A stretch of 40,641 nt of DNA from Ignavibacteriales bacterium (lineage in GTDB: Bacteria > Bacteroidota > Ignavibacteria > Ignavibacteriales > Ignavibacteriaceae), in assembly GCA_012517155.1 (NCBI GenBank), contig JAAYVN010000027.1, positions 1 to 40,641 of the forward strand, read 5' to 3'. Both the position numbers and the translations under genes were made by a program. Under the pieces are notes generated by a model. It was given only the letters and a program-made list of their open reading frames with translations. It did not search any database and had not been told where the DNA came from. Below are positions 1 through 6,821 of the stretch, one piece after another; positions within the stretch are counted from its first letter, which is position 1; each line of letters begins with the position of its first letter.

Positions 1-29
1 GAGTCTGATAACAGACCATTTTTTTGCCC

Positions 30-68
30 AGCTAAGTGCTGCTCCGCTACGCTCCGCAGCACTTAGCT
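30..68. repeat. Perfect 13-bp inverted repeat (hairpin)
   Basis: Bases 30-42 (AGCTAAGTGCTGC) and 56-68 (GCAGCACTTAGCT) are exact reverse complements around a 13-base centre. It lies about 115 bases beyond the end of the minus-strand FISUMP gene. No T-run follows it on the minus strand (GGGC and then A's follow), so it is not a standard intrinsic terminator. It resembles the palindromic spacer elements at 1.8-3.4 kb. Confidence 0.7.
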
Positions 69-181
69 CATACTTTACTTTAACCATTTACACAAAATTA
101 TTTACACTACCATTTAACCCGATTTTTTAAGAACTAACTCTGAAAAAGTCTTCTCTGCAACAGCCTGCTCCGGCGGATTAC

Positions 182-1708
182 TCATTCGTTCTTGATGCAC
201 CGGATGCTGAAGGCTCTTTCTGATTTAATTTCCGTCTGAACTTCAATTGTGCTGTTGGTAGCGGATAATGTCATCCCCCATACGTGATCGGTCAGCGTTA
301 AACCGGAACCCCAGAATACGGCATAAGCATCCAATCCGCCGAACAGATTCAACGCGTAACGGTAACCTCCCAGTAATGCACTGAATCCGCTCGTGTTCGT
401 TCCTGCTCCCTGCTGGTATCCTTCTCCTATCGCTTTTAATGCATTCCCGTCATTATCAACGGCGGCTTTCAGATCAAAGAGTTCTGACATTTTCGGGATG
501 TGCCAGCCTGCGGGACAAATGCCCTGCGCTCCTTCGGTTGTGCTGTATTGCATTGCCTCGTCCCAGTAATAGAGTCCCCCGTATTTTGTGCAGTTGTTTT
601 CATCGTTGCTATGACAGTATTTTTCAACTGTTCCGTTGTTCCCCGGATAATGGTCGCCGTTTATTCTTGTTCCAATGTTAAGGTTCTCTTTCAGCCAGCA
701 TTGGTTTGCTATTTTTTGAGTGGTGTACATTTTTCCCTGATAGTTGACAAAGGTGATTCCGCCGCATGCGCGTACGGTGCTGAATGCCCAGACTTCGGAG
801 TATGCAGAGCTTCCGTTGGTGTTCCACGCTCTTACCCGCCAGTAGTAACTCGCGTCTTTTTCGAGTCCGGTGATCTCTTTGCTGAGTACGTTCCCCACGC
901 TGCTGTTGAATATATACGAGGTGAAAGAGGATGACTTTGAGCATTGAAGGGTGTAGTCCGCCGCTCCGCTTGCCGCATTCCAGGAGAGGGTGAGGGTTAA
1001 CGGCTCGTCCCAGCTATGATTCATCGGCACGGCGAGGGTTGGTACCGCGGGGATTTGTCCCATGGAGAGATCCCGTACTTCGGACCAGGGGGATGTGCCG
1101 TGTGCGTTTGAGGCGCTTACACGCCAGTAGTATTTTACGTTGTTGTTAAGATTGGTTACTGTCATCGATGTATCGCTCCCGACATCCTGGTTATATACAG
1201 GGATCAGGAAAGAGGTCATTGTGGATACCTGTAGCCGGTAATTGGTTGCGCCGGTGGTTGACTTCCATCTGAAGGTTGGCGGATTGGAGAGGGATTGTGC
1301 ATTGTCCGCGGGGTTTGATAGTGCCGGGGAGCCGGGGATGAAGCCGGTGCGGAAGCTGAATACCGACCACGCAGATGTGCCGTTTACGTTGGTTGCATTC
1401 ACACGCCAGTAGTATCTTTTGTCCAGGGCGAGTCCGGTAATTTTTTTGCTTGTCACGTTCCCTACGTTCTGGTCGTAAACAAAGGTGTCGAATGAATCGC
1501 TCTCGGATACCTGCAGCATATAGTAGAATGCGCTTGCGCTGGGCTTCCAGGTTAAGACGGGGGAGACTACTACGTCCGTATCGCCGTTTAACGGGGCGGT
1601 TAGTTCGGGGGAGGTCGGGGGTTGTTGTGTGGGACTTACAGTGCTCTCGTCTTCGCTGCAGGAGATTAGAAGTAATGACAGGGTTATGATGACAAATAGA
1701 TTTTTCAT
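182..1708 (-). CDS. FISUMP-domain lipoprotein with three fibronectin type III-like repeats
   Basis: 508-residue predicted surface lipoprotein. The N-terminus is a lipoprotein signal with lipobox LLISC (Cys about residue 17). Three repeats follow at roughly 31-122, 126-215 and 219-312; each ends in YYWRV.A.N.nG.S.WS, typical of fibronectin type III-like modules in Bacteroidota surface proteins. Residues about 320-508 form a FISUMP domain (Fibrobacter succinogenes major paralogous domain), with the signatures CWLKENL and GICPAGWHIP and a C-terminal IRC. The start at 1708 is supported by an AAGGCGAG Shine-Dalgarno-like stretch just upstream and by the signal peptide beginning there. It stands alone on the minus strand. 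Function is unknown; binding or adhesion at the cell surface is an inference from domain type. Confidence 0.88.
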   Translation of the reverse strand: MKNLFVIITLSLLLISCSEDESTVSPTQQPPTSPELTAPLNGDTDVVVSPVLTWKPSASAFYYMLQVSESDSFDTFVYDQNVGNVTSKKITGLALDKRYYWRVNATNVNGTSAWSVFSFRTGFIPGSPALSNPADNAQSLSNPPTFRWKSTTGATNYRLQVSTMTSFLIPVYNQDVGSDTSMTVTNLNNNVKYYWRVSASNAHGTSPWSEVRDLSMGQIPAVPTLAVPMNHSWDEPLTLTLSWNAASGAADYTLQCSKSSSFTSYIFNSSVGNVLSKEITGLEKDASYYWRVRAWNTNGSSAYSEVWAFSTVRACGGITFVNYQGKMYTTQKIANQCWLKENLNIGTRINGDHYPGNNGTVEKYCHSNDENNCTKYGGLYYWDEAMQYSTTEGAQGICPAGWHIPKMSELFDLKAAVDNDGNALKAIGEGYQQGAGTNTSGFSALLGGYRYALNLFGGLDAYAVFWGSGLTLTDHVWGMTLSATNSTIEVQTEIKSERAFSIRCIKNE

Positions 1709-2281
1709 GGCTCGCCTTGCAATATGTTTGTTAAACAGTAACCGGAATTTTTGACCGGTTCTAACTTAGTGATTTTTTTGTTAATGTACAAAGGTCAAAG
1801 GGGGATTTTTGTTCCAGCAAGCGGGACAGGCGAGGTGTTGAGGGGTCATTCCGACTCAGTCGGAGTCATTTGGCTTCGCCGTCATTAATAGTCATTAGGT
1901 AGTCATTAATAGTCATTCCGACTCAGTCGGAGTAGTCATATATTGTAAAACAATCTTATAAAGTTTTCTCTGTGGTCTCTGTGTTTTTATCTCTGTGGTC
2001 TCTGTGTGAAACTGTTCCATTTGCCTGAGAACCTTTTCAGAAAACAAAATCCTCCTCCGGCGGAAGATAAAGAGAAAAGAAGGCAGAGGTAGAGGTGAAG
2101 TGGGAAAAAGGGTTGATTTGTTCCCGCAAGCAGGAACACCTCAACAAAAATCCCTCCCTCCATCTCTCGATATCCTCCCCTTCCGCCCCCGCTTCGGTGC
2201 AAAAAACACCTACCGCAGGACGATCCCTCCCTTTATTTTTACATCGTAAATATTTTTTTTTAACAATGAGGAGTTAGTTTT
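1709..2281. repeat. Gene-free spacer of palindromes and dispersed repeat blocks (left copy)
   Basis: I find no convincing gene in this stretch. It holds two identical 22-bp blocks (1845-1866 and 1912-1933) centred on the palindrome CCGACTCAGTCGG; a GGAGTCATT...GCCGTCATTA block at 1862-1887; the hairpin-forming TATTGTAAAACAATCTTATA at 1941-1960; a 22-bp-period tandem of CTCTGTGGTCTCTGTGT at 1969-1985 and 1991-2007; an AGGCAGAGGTAGAGG block at 2081-2095; and a TTGTTCCCGCAAGC-type block at about 1809-1841 and 2112-2131. Most of these recur in the spacer at 2963-3527. Confidence 0.75.
1740..1792 (-). promoter_or_regulatory. Candidate promoter and inverted repeat for the FISUMP lipoprotein gene
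   Basis: Read on the minus strand, TTTG (complement of 1789-1792), 20 bases, then TAAGTTAG (complement of 1761-1768) fits the Bacteroidota promoter pattern TTTG/TAnnTTTG. Just downstream, 1740-1760 holds an inverted repeat AACCGG-9 bases-CCGGTT within the expected leader, a possible operator or 5' hairpin. Spacing to the start at 1708 is about 50 bases. Confidence 0.4.
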
Positions 2282-2962
2282 ATGGCTATTATTTATCAAA
2301 ATCCGAATGGGAAGATCGTTGGAAAACTCGGTCCCATTTACGCTAAAATGGTTAAGGGGAGAAATATCTTCGCAATCATGCCGATTCCAACCGGCAGATT
2401 GTACGAGTCCCTTACCGACCAGTACAAGAAGTTCAGGACTGCGGTTAAGTTCGCTTCCGCTCTCTCGGCTTTCCCTAAACTTAAGAAACTGAACGAGTCT
2501 CTCAGGGGAAGATTCTTCTCGGGATATAATGCACTTGTCTCGAAAAATCTTAAGTTCGTGGGAATCGCCACTCCGTCTGACAACTGCACAATTGTGGTTG
2601 AGGGCTTCGGGTTCGCAGCTACGGATATTGCGGTCTCGGAAACGGCGGTAAGTGCTACTGTTCCGGCTATGGATTCTCTGACTGAGATTCCCGAGGAAGC
2701 TGCTAATGTAAGGTTCCTGGGTTCGGTCGTTTATTCTGATGCAGTGGATCCGAATGATGAACCGTTTATGGTTACCACGCTCGAGAAAGAAGTACAGAAT
2801 TACAATTTCTCCAATCCTTACAGCTTTTCTCATAATCTGAGCGCTTACCAGCTTGGACTGGCTGAGAAGTATCAGAGGAAAACTGTGTATCTGGCAGCAG
2901 TGATCGAATCGGAAACCGGGGCAAGACTTCTGAATTCATCTTCTGTAGCAGGTAGTGTCTAA
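2282..2962 (+). CDS. Conserved-looking protein of unknown function (possible DUF6266-like)
   Basis: 226 residues, no signal peptide or membrane segment. I do not recognise it with certainty. The N-terminal pattern (NPNGKIVGKLGPIYAKMVKG, then a P, a Q..FR stretch, and SGYNALVSKN near residue 82-91) recalls the layout of the Bacteroidota DUF6266 family, whose role is unknown; this is a weak resemblance from memory. The C-terminal half is beta-rich and ends in a small-residue tail. A GAGGAG ribosome binding site lies about 9 bases before the ATG. The gene is isolated between two repeat-rich spacers that share blocks, and a hairpin with a T-run follows the stop. Confidence 0.7.
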   Translation: MAIIYQNPNGKIVGKLGPIYAKMVKGRNIFAIMPIPTGRLYESLTDQYKKFRTAVKFASALSAFPKLKKLNESLRGRFFSGYNALVSKNLKFVGIATPSDNCTIVVEGFGFAATDIAVSETAVSATVPAMDSLTEIPEEAANVRFLGSVVYSDAVDPNDEPFMVTTLEKEVQNYNFSNPYSFSHNLSAYQLGLAEKYQRKTVYLAAVIESETGARLLNSSSVAGSV

Positions 2963-3527
2963 TCCCATCTCCCCTCTTCAGCAATGGAGAGGGGACCTCC
3001 TTTTTCATAAGACGAAGGAAGGGAATATTGATCTTTGTTTATTTGTTGATTTGTTCCCGCAAGCGGGACAGGTGAGGGGTTAATCTGCCTGGCCCGTGAA
3101 GCGGGGTGGGAATCTGTGTGTAATCTGCGAGAATCTGTGGTTAAGAGCTGGCAATCGCCGGAGGCAGAGGTAGAGGCAAAGGTAAAGGTAATCCGCCTGC
3201 GGCGGAGTCATTAGGCTTCGCCGTCATTACGACTCAGTCAGAGGAGTGGGAATGTATTTTCCCCCCTCCGCCGAGGCGGAAATTAAAGGGGGGTTTTATC
3301 TTTTAAGATTGGCAACCATTTATTGTAAAACAATCTTATAAGATTTTTCTCTGTCCGTTAGCTAACGGATAAAACTCAGCGTTCCGACAGAGTCGGATTG
3401 CGTTACGCCGTTTATGCCGACTTTGTCGGGACGTTTAAGAGCTATCAATAACTGGAGGGAAAAAGGGTAGAGGTGTTAAGGGGAGGATGGAAAAAACTTT
3501 AATAATAATGTAGAAAAAATTAAATAT
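2963..3527. repeat. Gene-free spacer of palindromes and dispersed repeat blocks (right copy)
   Basis: No gene is supported. Blocks shared with the 1709-2281 spacer are 3045-3064 (20 bases identical to 2112-2131), 3162-3176 (15 identical to 2081-2095), 3204-3229 (25 of 26 identical to 1862-1887) and 3321-3340 (20 identical to 1941-1960). Further palindromes are CCGCC-TGC-GGCGG at 3193-3205, TCCGCC-GA-GGCGGA at 3267-3280, CCGTTAGCTAACGG at 3355-3368, CCGAC-AGA-GTCGG at 3384-3396 and CCGAC-TTT-GTCGG at 3417-3429. A C6...G6 pairing followed by TTTT (3261-3297) could act as a terminator. Confidence 0.75.
2970..3005 (+). terminator. Intrinsic terminator after the unknown 226-residue gene
   Basis: Stem TCCCCTCT (2970-2977) pairs with AGAGGGGA (2988-2995) around a 10-base loop, followed after CCTCC by five T's. 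It starts 8 bases past the stop codon. Confidence 0.6.
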
Positions 3528-3728
3528 ATGACTTTACAATCAAAAATATCGGTAATTGAAAAGGAACTTTCTTATATCCGGAAAAATCTGGATGAGATGC
3601 ATTCCCTCCTCTCCGCCCTCGATTCCAAGGTGGACAGACTGGAAAGCTTCAAGAATAAAATCTACGGCGCCTTCATTTTGATTAACCTCCTTACGGCATT
3701 CATTATCGCAGCTTTGTCCAGGGAATAA
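3528..3728 (+). CDS. Small coiled-coil protein with one C-terminal membrane helix
   Basis: 66 residues. Residues about 5-42 form a heptad-rich, charged coiled coil (I..IEKEL..IRKNLDEM..LLSALDSKVDRLE), followed by a hydrophobic helix at about 45-63 (IYGAFILINLLTAFIIAAL) and a short charged end. This layout is like small membrane-anchored coiled-coil proteins such as the phage XhlA type, but no phage genes are nearby, so I do not assign that function. The upstream region is AT-rich with no clear Shine-Dalgarno, which is common in this phylum. The stop is followed 2 bases later by the ATG of the 3731-3907 fragment. Confidence 0.55.
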   Translation: MTLQSKISVIEKELSYIRKNLDEMHSLLSALDSKVDRLESFKNKIYGAFILINLLTAFIIAALSRE

Positions 3729-3730
3729 AA

Positions 3731-3907
3731 ATGAAAAATGAGATGAAAATGGTCATACTGATTCAAACGGATTTTGGGGCGACTGACGGACTGATGTCCG
3801 CTTCCTCAGCCGGTTCCGTTTTACGGGGATGTGTAAAAACTCCTTTTATAAAAGACTTCTTTTTCGTAAGTTGTGTCCTAATATATTTTTCATTATTCGT
3901 TGAACGA
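3731..3907 (+). pseudogene. Possible N-terminal remnant of a SAM hydroxide adenosyltransferase (DUF62) gene
   Basis: This 59-codon open stretch is in frame with the GGGP synthase gene but does not belong to that family. Its first residues (MKMVILIQTDFGATDGLMSA, 3743 onward) resemble the start of bacterial SAM hydroxide adenosyltransferases, which begin V..QTDFG..DG.VSAM.GV. The likeness stops after about 25 residues. I infer a truncated remnant joined to the upstream region of the next gene. It could also be chance coding-like sequence. Confidence 0.3.
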
Positions 3908-4660
3908 ATGAGCGTATATAAAAAACTTTTAAGTATAATAGAAAAGAAGAAAGCCTGCTCGCTTATCCTGATTGATCCCGATAAGCTTAAGGGGGAGGAT
4001 ATTAAAAACTTCCTTCAAAAATGCGAAGAGAACGGGGTGGATGGAATTCTTGTGGGCGGCAGTCTGATGATGAGTGGTGATTTCGATGATTTTATTCTTG
4101 CGGTCAGGCAAGCCACTTCTCTGCCGGTTATTATTTTCCCCGGCGGTGTAAGTCAGGTAAATCCCAATGCGGATGCAATTCTTTTCTTGTCTATCATAAG
4201 CGGACGGAATCCGGAACATCTTATCGGCAAGCATGTGCTTGCTGCCCCGCTGATTAAAAAATCGGGGATTGAACCGATTTCAACCGGTTATATGCTGATT
4301 GAATCGGGGGGAAGAACCACCGCGGAATATATCAGCGGAAGCGCCCCAATACCCCGGAACAAACCGGAAATAGCTGTTGCTACTGCACTCGCGGCTGAAT
4401 ATCTTGGTATGAAACTGGTTTATCTGGAAGCCGGCTCCGGTGCTCAGTTCCACGTCCCCTTCGAAATGGTAAAGGCGGTAACTTCATATTGCTCCATCCC
4501 CGTGATTGTGGGGGGGGGAATACGGGATGCTGCAACTGCCGCTAAAATGGTTAAAGCCGGCGCTAAAATTATTGTCGTCGGAAACCACTTCGAGGATAAG
4601 GATAACTGGAAAGGACTGAAAGAGTTTACCGATGCTGTTCATGGTCACTTCGAAACTTGA
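3908..4660 (+). CDS. Geranylgeranylglyceryl/heptaprenylglyceryl phosphate synthase family protein
   Basis: 250 residues from the ATG at 3908 (MSVYKKLL), the normal length for this TIM-barrel prenyltransferase family, which joins a polyprenyl diphosphate to sn-glycerol 1-phosphate through an ether bond. Family motifs are LILIDPDKL near the start, DGILVGGS, FPGGVSQV.P.ADAILFLSIISGRNPE, a central STGYMLIESGG, YLEAGSGA, and the phosphate-binding PVIVGGGIRD...AGAKIIVVGNHFE. The frame stays open 59 codons further upstream, but that part is foreign to the family, so the start at 3908 is preferred although no strong Shine-Dalgarno is seen. Bacteroidota are known to carry this archaeal-type enzyme; prenyl chain length cannot be predicted here. 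gmhA follows after 33 bases, suggesting co-transcription. Confidence 0.9.
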   Translation: MSVYKKLLSIIEKKKACSLILIDPDKLKGEDIKNFLQKCEENGVDGILVGGSLMMSGDFDDFILAVRQATSLPVIIFPGGVSQVNPNADAILFLSIISGRNPEHLIGKHVLAAPLIKKSGIEPISTGYMLIESGGRTTAEYISGSAPIPRNKPEIAVATALAAEYLGMKLVYLEAGSGAQFHVPFEMVKAVTSYCSIPVIVGGGIRDAATAAKMVKAGAKIIVVGNHFEDKDNWKGLKEFTDAVHGHFET

Positions 4661-4693
4661 TTTTCCCCCCTAATTTTATCAGGAGATTATTAA

Positions 4694-5275
4694 ATGGATT
4701 TGAAAAAATTTGCTCTTGAGTCTCTGGACGAAAGCTCCGAAACCAAACTGAATATGAAAAACGCCTGCCTTGATGATATTATCAGGGCGGTTGAGCTTGT
4801 GGCGGATACCTACAGGGCAGGGAAGAAAATGCTCCTTTGCGGTAACGGCGGCTCGGCAGCGGACTGCCAGCATATTGCAACGGAGTTCATGATCCGCCTG
4901 AGCCACGATATTCAGCGCCCGGCACTCCCCGCTATTGCTCTGACCACCGACTCGTCCAATCTGACTGCCGGAGGCAACGACATCGGATTCGATAACGTGT
5001 TTGCACGGAATGTGGAAGGACTGGGTTCGGAAGGGGATGTCCTGCTGGCAATTTCTACCAGCGGCAATTCACCAAATGTTATCAAGGCGGCAGAGATGGC
5101 AAGAATGAAGGGGATGAACGTTATCGGCTTCCTTGGAGGCACGGGGGGTAAGCTTAAACCATTGGTGGATGTGGCTGTGGTTATTCCTTCTTCGAATGTG
5201 CAAAGAATCCAGGAGGGACATATAACCGCTGCACATATCCTTTGTGAAGGAGTAGAGGGGAGTCTTTACCGGTAA
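4694..5275 (+). CDS. gmhA: Phosphoheptose isomerase (sedoheptulose 7-phosphate isomerase)
   Basis: 193 residues, full length for GmhA, which converts sedoheptulose 7-phosphate to D-glycero-D-manno-heptose 7-phosphate, the first step of ADP-heptose synthesis for lipopolysaccharide core. It has the SIS-domain phosphosugar motifs CGNGGSAADCQHIATEF, LTTDSSNLTAGGND, ISTSGNSPNVIKAAE and GHITAAHILCE; the QH and EGH...H residues match the zinc/catalytic site of the family. A CAGGAGA ribosome binding site precedes the ATG by about 7 bases. The next gene starts one base after its stop, so translation is probably coupled. No other heptose gene is present in the window. Confidence 0.93.
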   Translation: MDLKKFALESLDESSETKLNMKNACLDDIIRAVELVADTYRAGKKMLLCGNGGSAADCQHIATEFMIRLSHDIQRPALPAIALTTDSSNLTAGGNDIGFDNVFARNVEGLGSEGDVLLAISTSGNSPNVIKAAEMARMKGMNVIGFLGGTGGKLKPLVDVAVVIPSSNVQRIQEGHITAAHILCEGVEGSLYR

Positions 5276-5276
5276 T

Positions 5277-6788
5277 ATGAAAAAGCAATTCTTTTTTGAT
5301 GTGCTTGTGGTTGGCGGAGGATGCAGCGGCTCGGCTGCCGGTATTCAATCCGCAAGACTTTCTGCCAGCACTTTAATTATAGAAGAAACTCCATGGCTGG
5401 GAGGAATGATTACTTCCGCCGGCGTTTCGGCTTTTGACGGAAACAAGTACGCCCTGGGGGGTGGGATTTTCGGCGAGCTTAGAAAAATGATTGAAGACCA
5501 TTACGGCGGTCCGGATAAAACGTTTACAGGGTGGATCAGCCTTACCTGTTTTGAGCCTTCCATCGGTGCCGGTTTTCTGAAGGAAATTGCCGGACGGGAG
5601 GAGCATCTGCAGATCTGGTACAATTCGAAAGTTACCGGTATCATTACCGAAAATAATAAAATTATCGGCGCAACGGTAATGCGGGAGGATGGCGAAGAGG
5701 CAGAGGTGTTTTCCAAAATTACTATTGAAGCTACCGAGTACGGCGACGTGCTGGAAATGGCAAAGGTTCCTTACCGGATAGGGAGGGATGCGAAAAGCGA
5801 TACCGGGGAAGCACACGCTCCCGAAATCCGGGACGGGGAAGTGCAGGATATTACTTTCTGCGCAACGCTTAAAAAGTTTGATAAAGCTGCTCCGCCGGTT
5901 ACCCCTTCTTCCGGTTTTCATAAGCGGCTCTTCAGGAATTCAACTGAGGTGGATTCGGATACGAAGGATGAGAAATATCTTAATCATAAGCTCCATAACT
6001 GGGACAGTTTTATTTCGTACGCCGCCCTCCCGAATGGGAAATACCTGCTGAACTGGCCATTCCGGGCGAATGATTATCCGACCACGCTCGATATTTTCCT
6101 TCAGCCGGAAACCCGAAAGGAGCATTTCGAAAAAGCGAAGGAACTGACGCTTGACTATATCCATTATATTCAGACCACCCTTGGACATCCCGAATGGGGA
6201 CTTGCAACCGATGAGTATCCGACTCCGGATAATCTTCCATTTATTCCTTACGTCCGGGAAAGCAGGAGGGTAAAAGGGGTAAGGCTGATGGTGGAAAAGG
6301 ATGTTCTTCCCGCAAATGGTTCTTTCCGGCCTCCGCTGGTTAAGAGCAGCATTGCGGTAGGCGATTATTTTCTTGATCATCATCACAGCAAGGCTTTTTT
6401 ACCTCCGGGGGAAAGACTTGAGGAGAATTATCCCGATAACGCTCCTTTCCAGATCCCTTTTGAAGCACTTATTCCGGAAAAGGCAGACGGGCTGGTCGTG
6501 GCGGAAAAATCTATTTCTGTAAGTCATATAGTTAACGGATGTTCAAGACTTCAGCCGGTGGTTATGCTTATCGGGCAGGCTGCGGGGGTTATTGCCGCCC
6601 TTTCCGTTTTGGAAGGGAAACAGCCGCGGAATCTGGAGGTTGCAAAGGTTCAGGAAAAACTTCTGCTTGCCGGCTGCCAGTTGTTCCCTTACAGGGATTT
6701 ATATAACTCCGATCCCGCATTCTCTGAGGCGCAGTTGAAAGCCCTTGCGGGGGAGTTTAAGGATAACAAGGATTTTACGTATTATTAA
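5277..6788 (+). CDS. FAD-dependent oxidoreductase (FAD_oxidored family)
   Basis: 503 residues. The N-terminal Rossmann motif VVGGGCSGSAAGIQSARL, with an acidic residue ending the second strand (LIIEE), binds FAD. It is followed by GGMITSAGVSAFDGN and a small domain, and near residues 405-450 by a second conserved FAD segment (GLVVAEKSISVSH...RLQPVVMLIGQAAGVIAAL). This fits the FAD_oxidored (PF12831) group of cytoplasmic flavoproteins, whose substrates are mostly unknown. No signal peptide is visible. The ATG is one base beyond the gmhA stop, so the two are likely one operon with the GGGP synthase gene. A role in lipid or sugar metabolism would be guesswork. Confidence 0.85.
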   Translation: MKKQFFFDVLVVGGGCSGSAAGIQSARLSASTLIIEETPWLGGMITSAGVSAFDGNKYALGGGIFGELRKMIEDHYGGPDKTFTGWISLTCFEPSIGAGFLKEIAGREEHLQIWYNSKVTGIITENNKIIGATVMREDGEEAEVFSKITIEATEYGDVLEMAKVPYRIGRDAKSDTGEAHAPEIRDGEVQDITFCATLKKFDKAAPPVTPSSGFHKRLFRNSTEVDSDTKDEKYLNHKLHNWDSFISYAALPNGKYLLNWPFRANDYPTTLDIFLQPETRKEHFEKAKELTLDYIHYIQTTLGHPEWGLATDEYPTPDNLPFIPYVRESRRVKGVRLMVEKDVLPANGSFRPPLVKSSIAVGDYFLDHHHSKAFLPPGERLEENYPDNAPFQIPFEALIPEKADGLVVAEKSISVSHIVNGCSRLQPVVMLIGQAAGVIAALSVLEGKQPRNLEVAKVQEKLLLAGCQLFPYRDLYNSDPAFSEAQLKALAGEFKDNKDFTYY

Positions 6789-6821
6789 ATTTATTGAGAT
6801 GTTAGAATGACAGGAAGTGTT

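Noticed and set aside
30-68. Intrinsic terminator for the FISUMP gene
   Set aside because: The stem is strong but is not followed by T's on the minus strand and lies far from the stop codon; kept as a hairpin only.
1987-2277. Short overlapping open frames on both strands in the repeat-rich spacer
   Set aside because: They run through repeats and palindromes, lack ribosome binding sites and show no protein-like composition.
3528-3728. Phage holin/hemolysin XhlA assignment for the 66-residue protein
   Set aside because: The shape fits, but there are no phage genes around and the sequence likeness is too slight to name it.
3731-3907. N-terminal extension of the GGGP synthase
   Set aside because: The family normally starts close to the KKLL...LIDPDK region; the added 59 residues look like another family and contain no matching motif. 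The start at 3908 gives the normal length.
5373-6386. Long open frames antisense to the FAD oxidoreductase gene (up to 182 codons)
   Set aside because: They mirror the codon pattern of the real gene, which has full family motifs; the antisense products show none.
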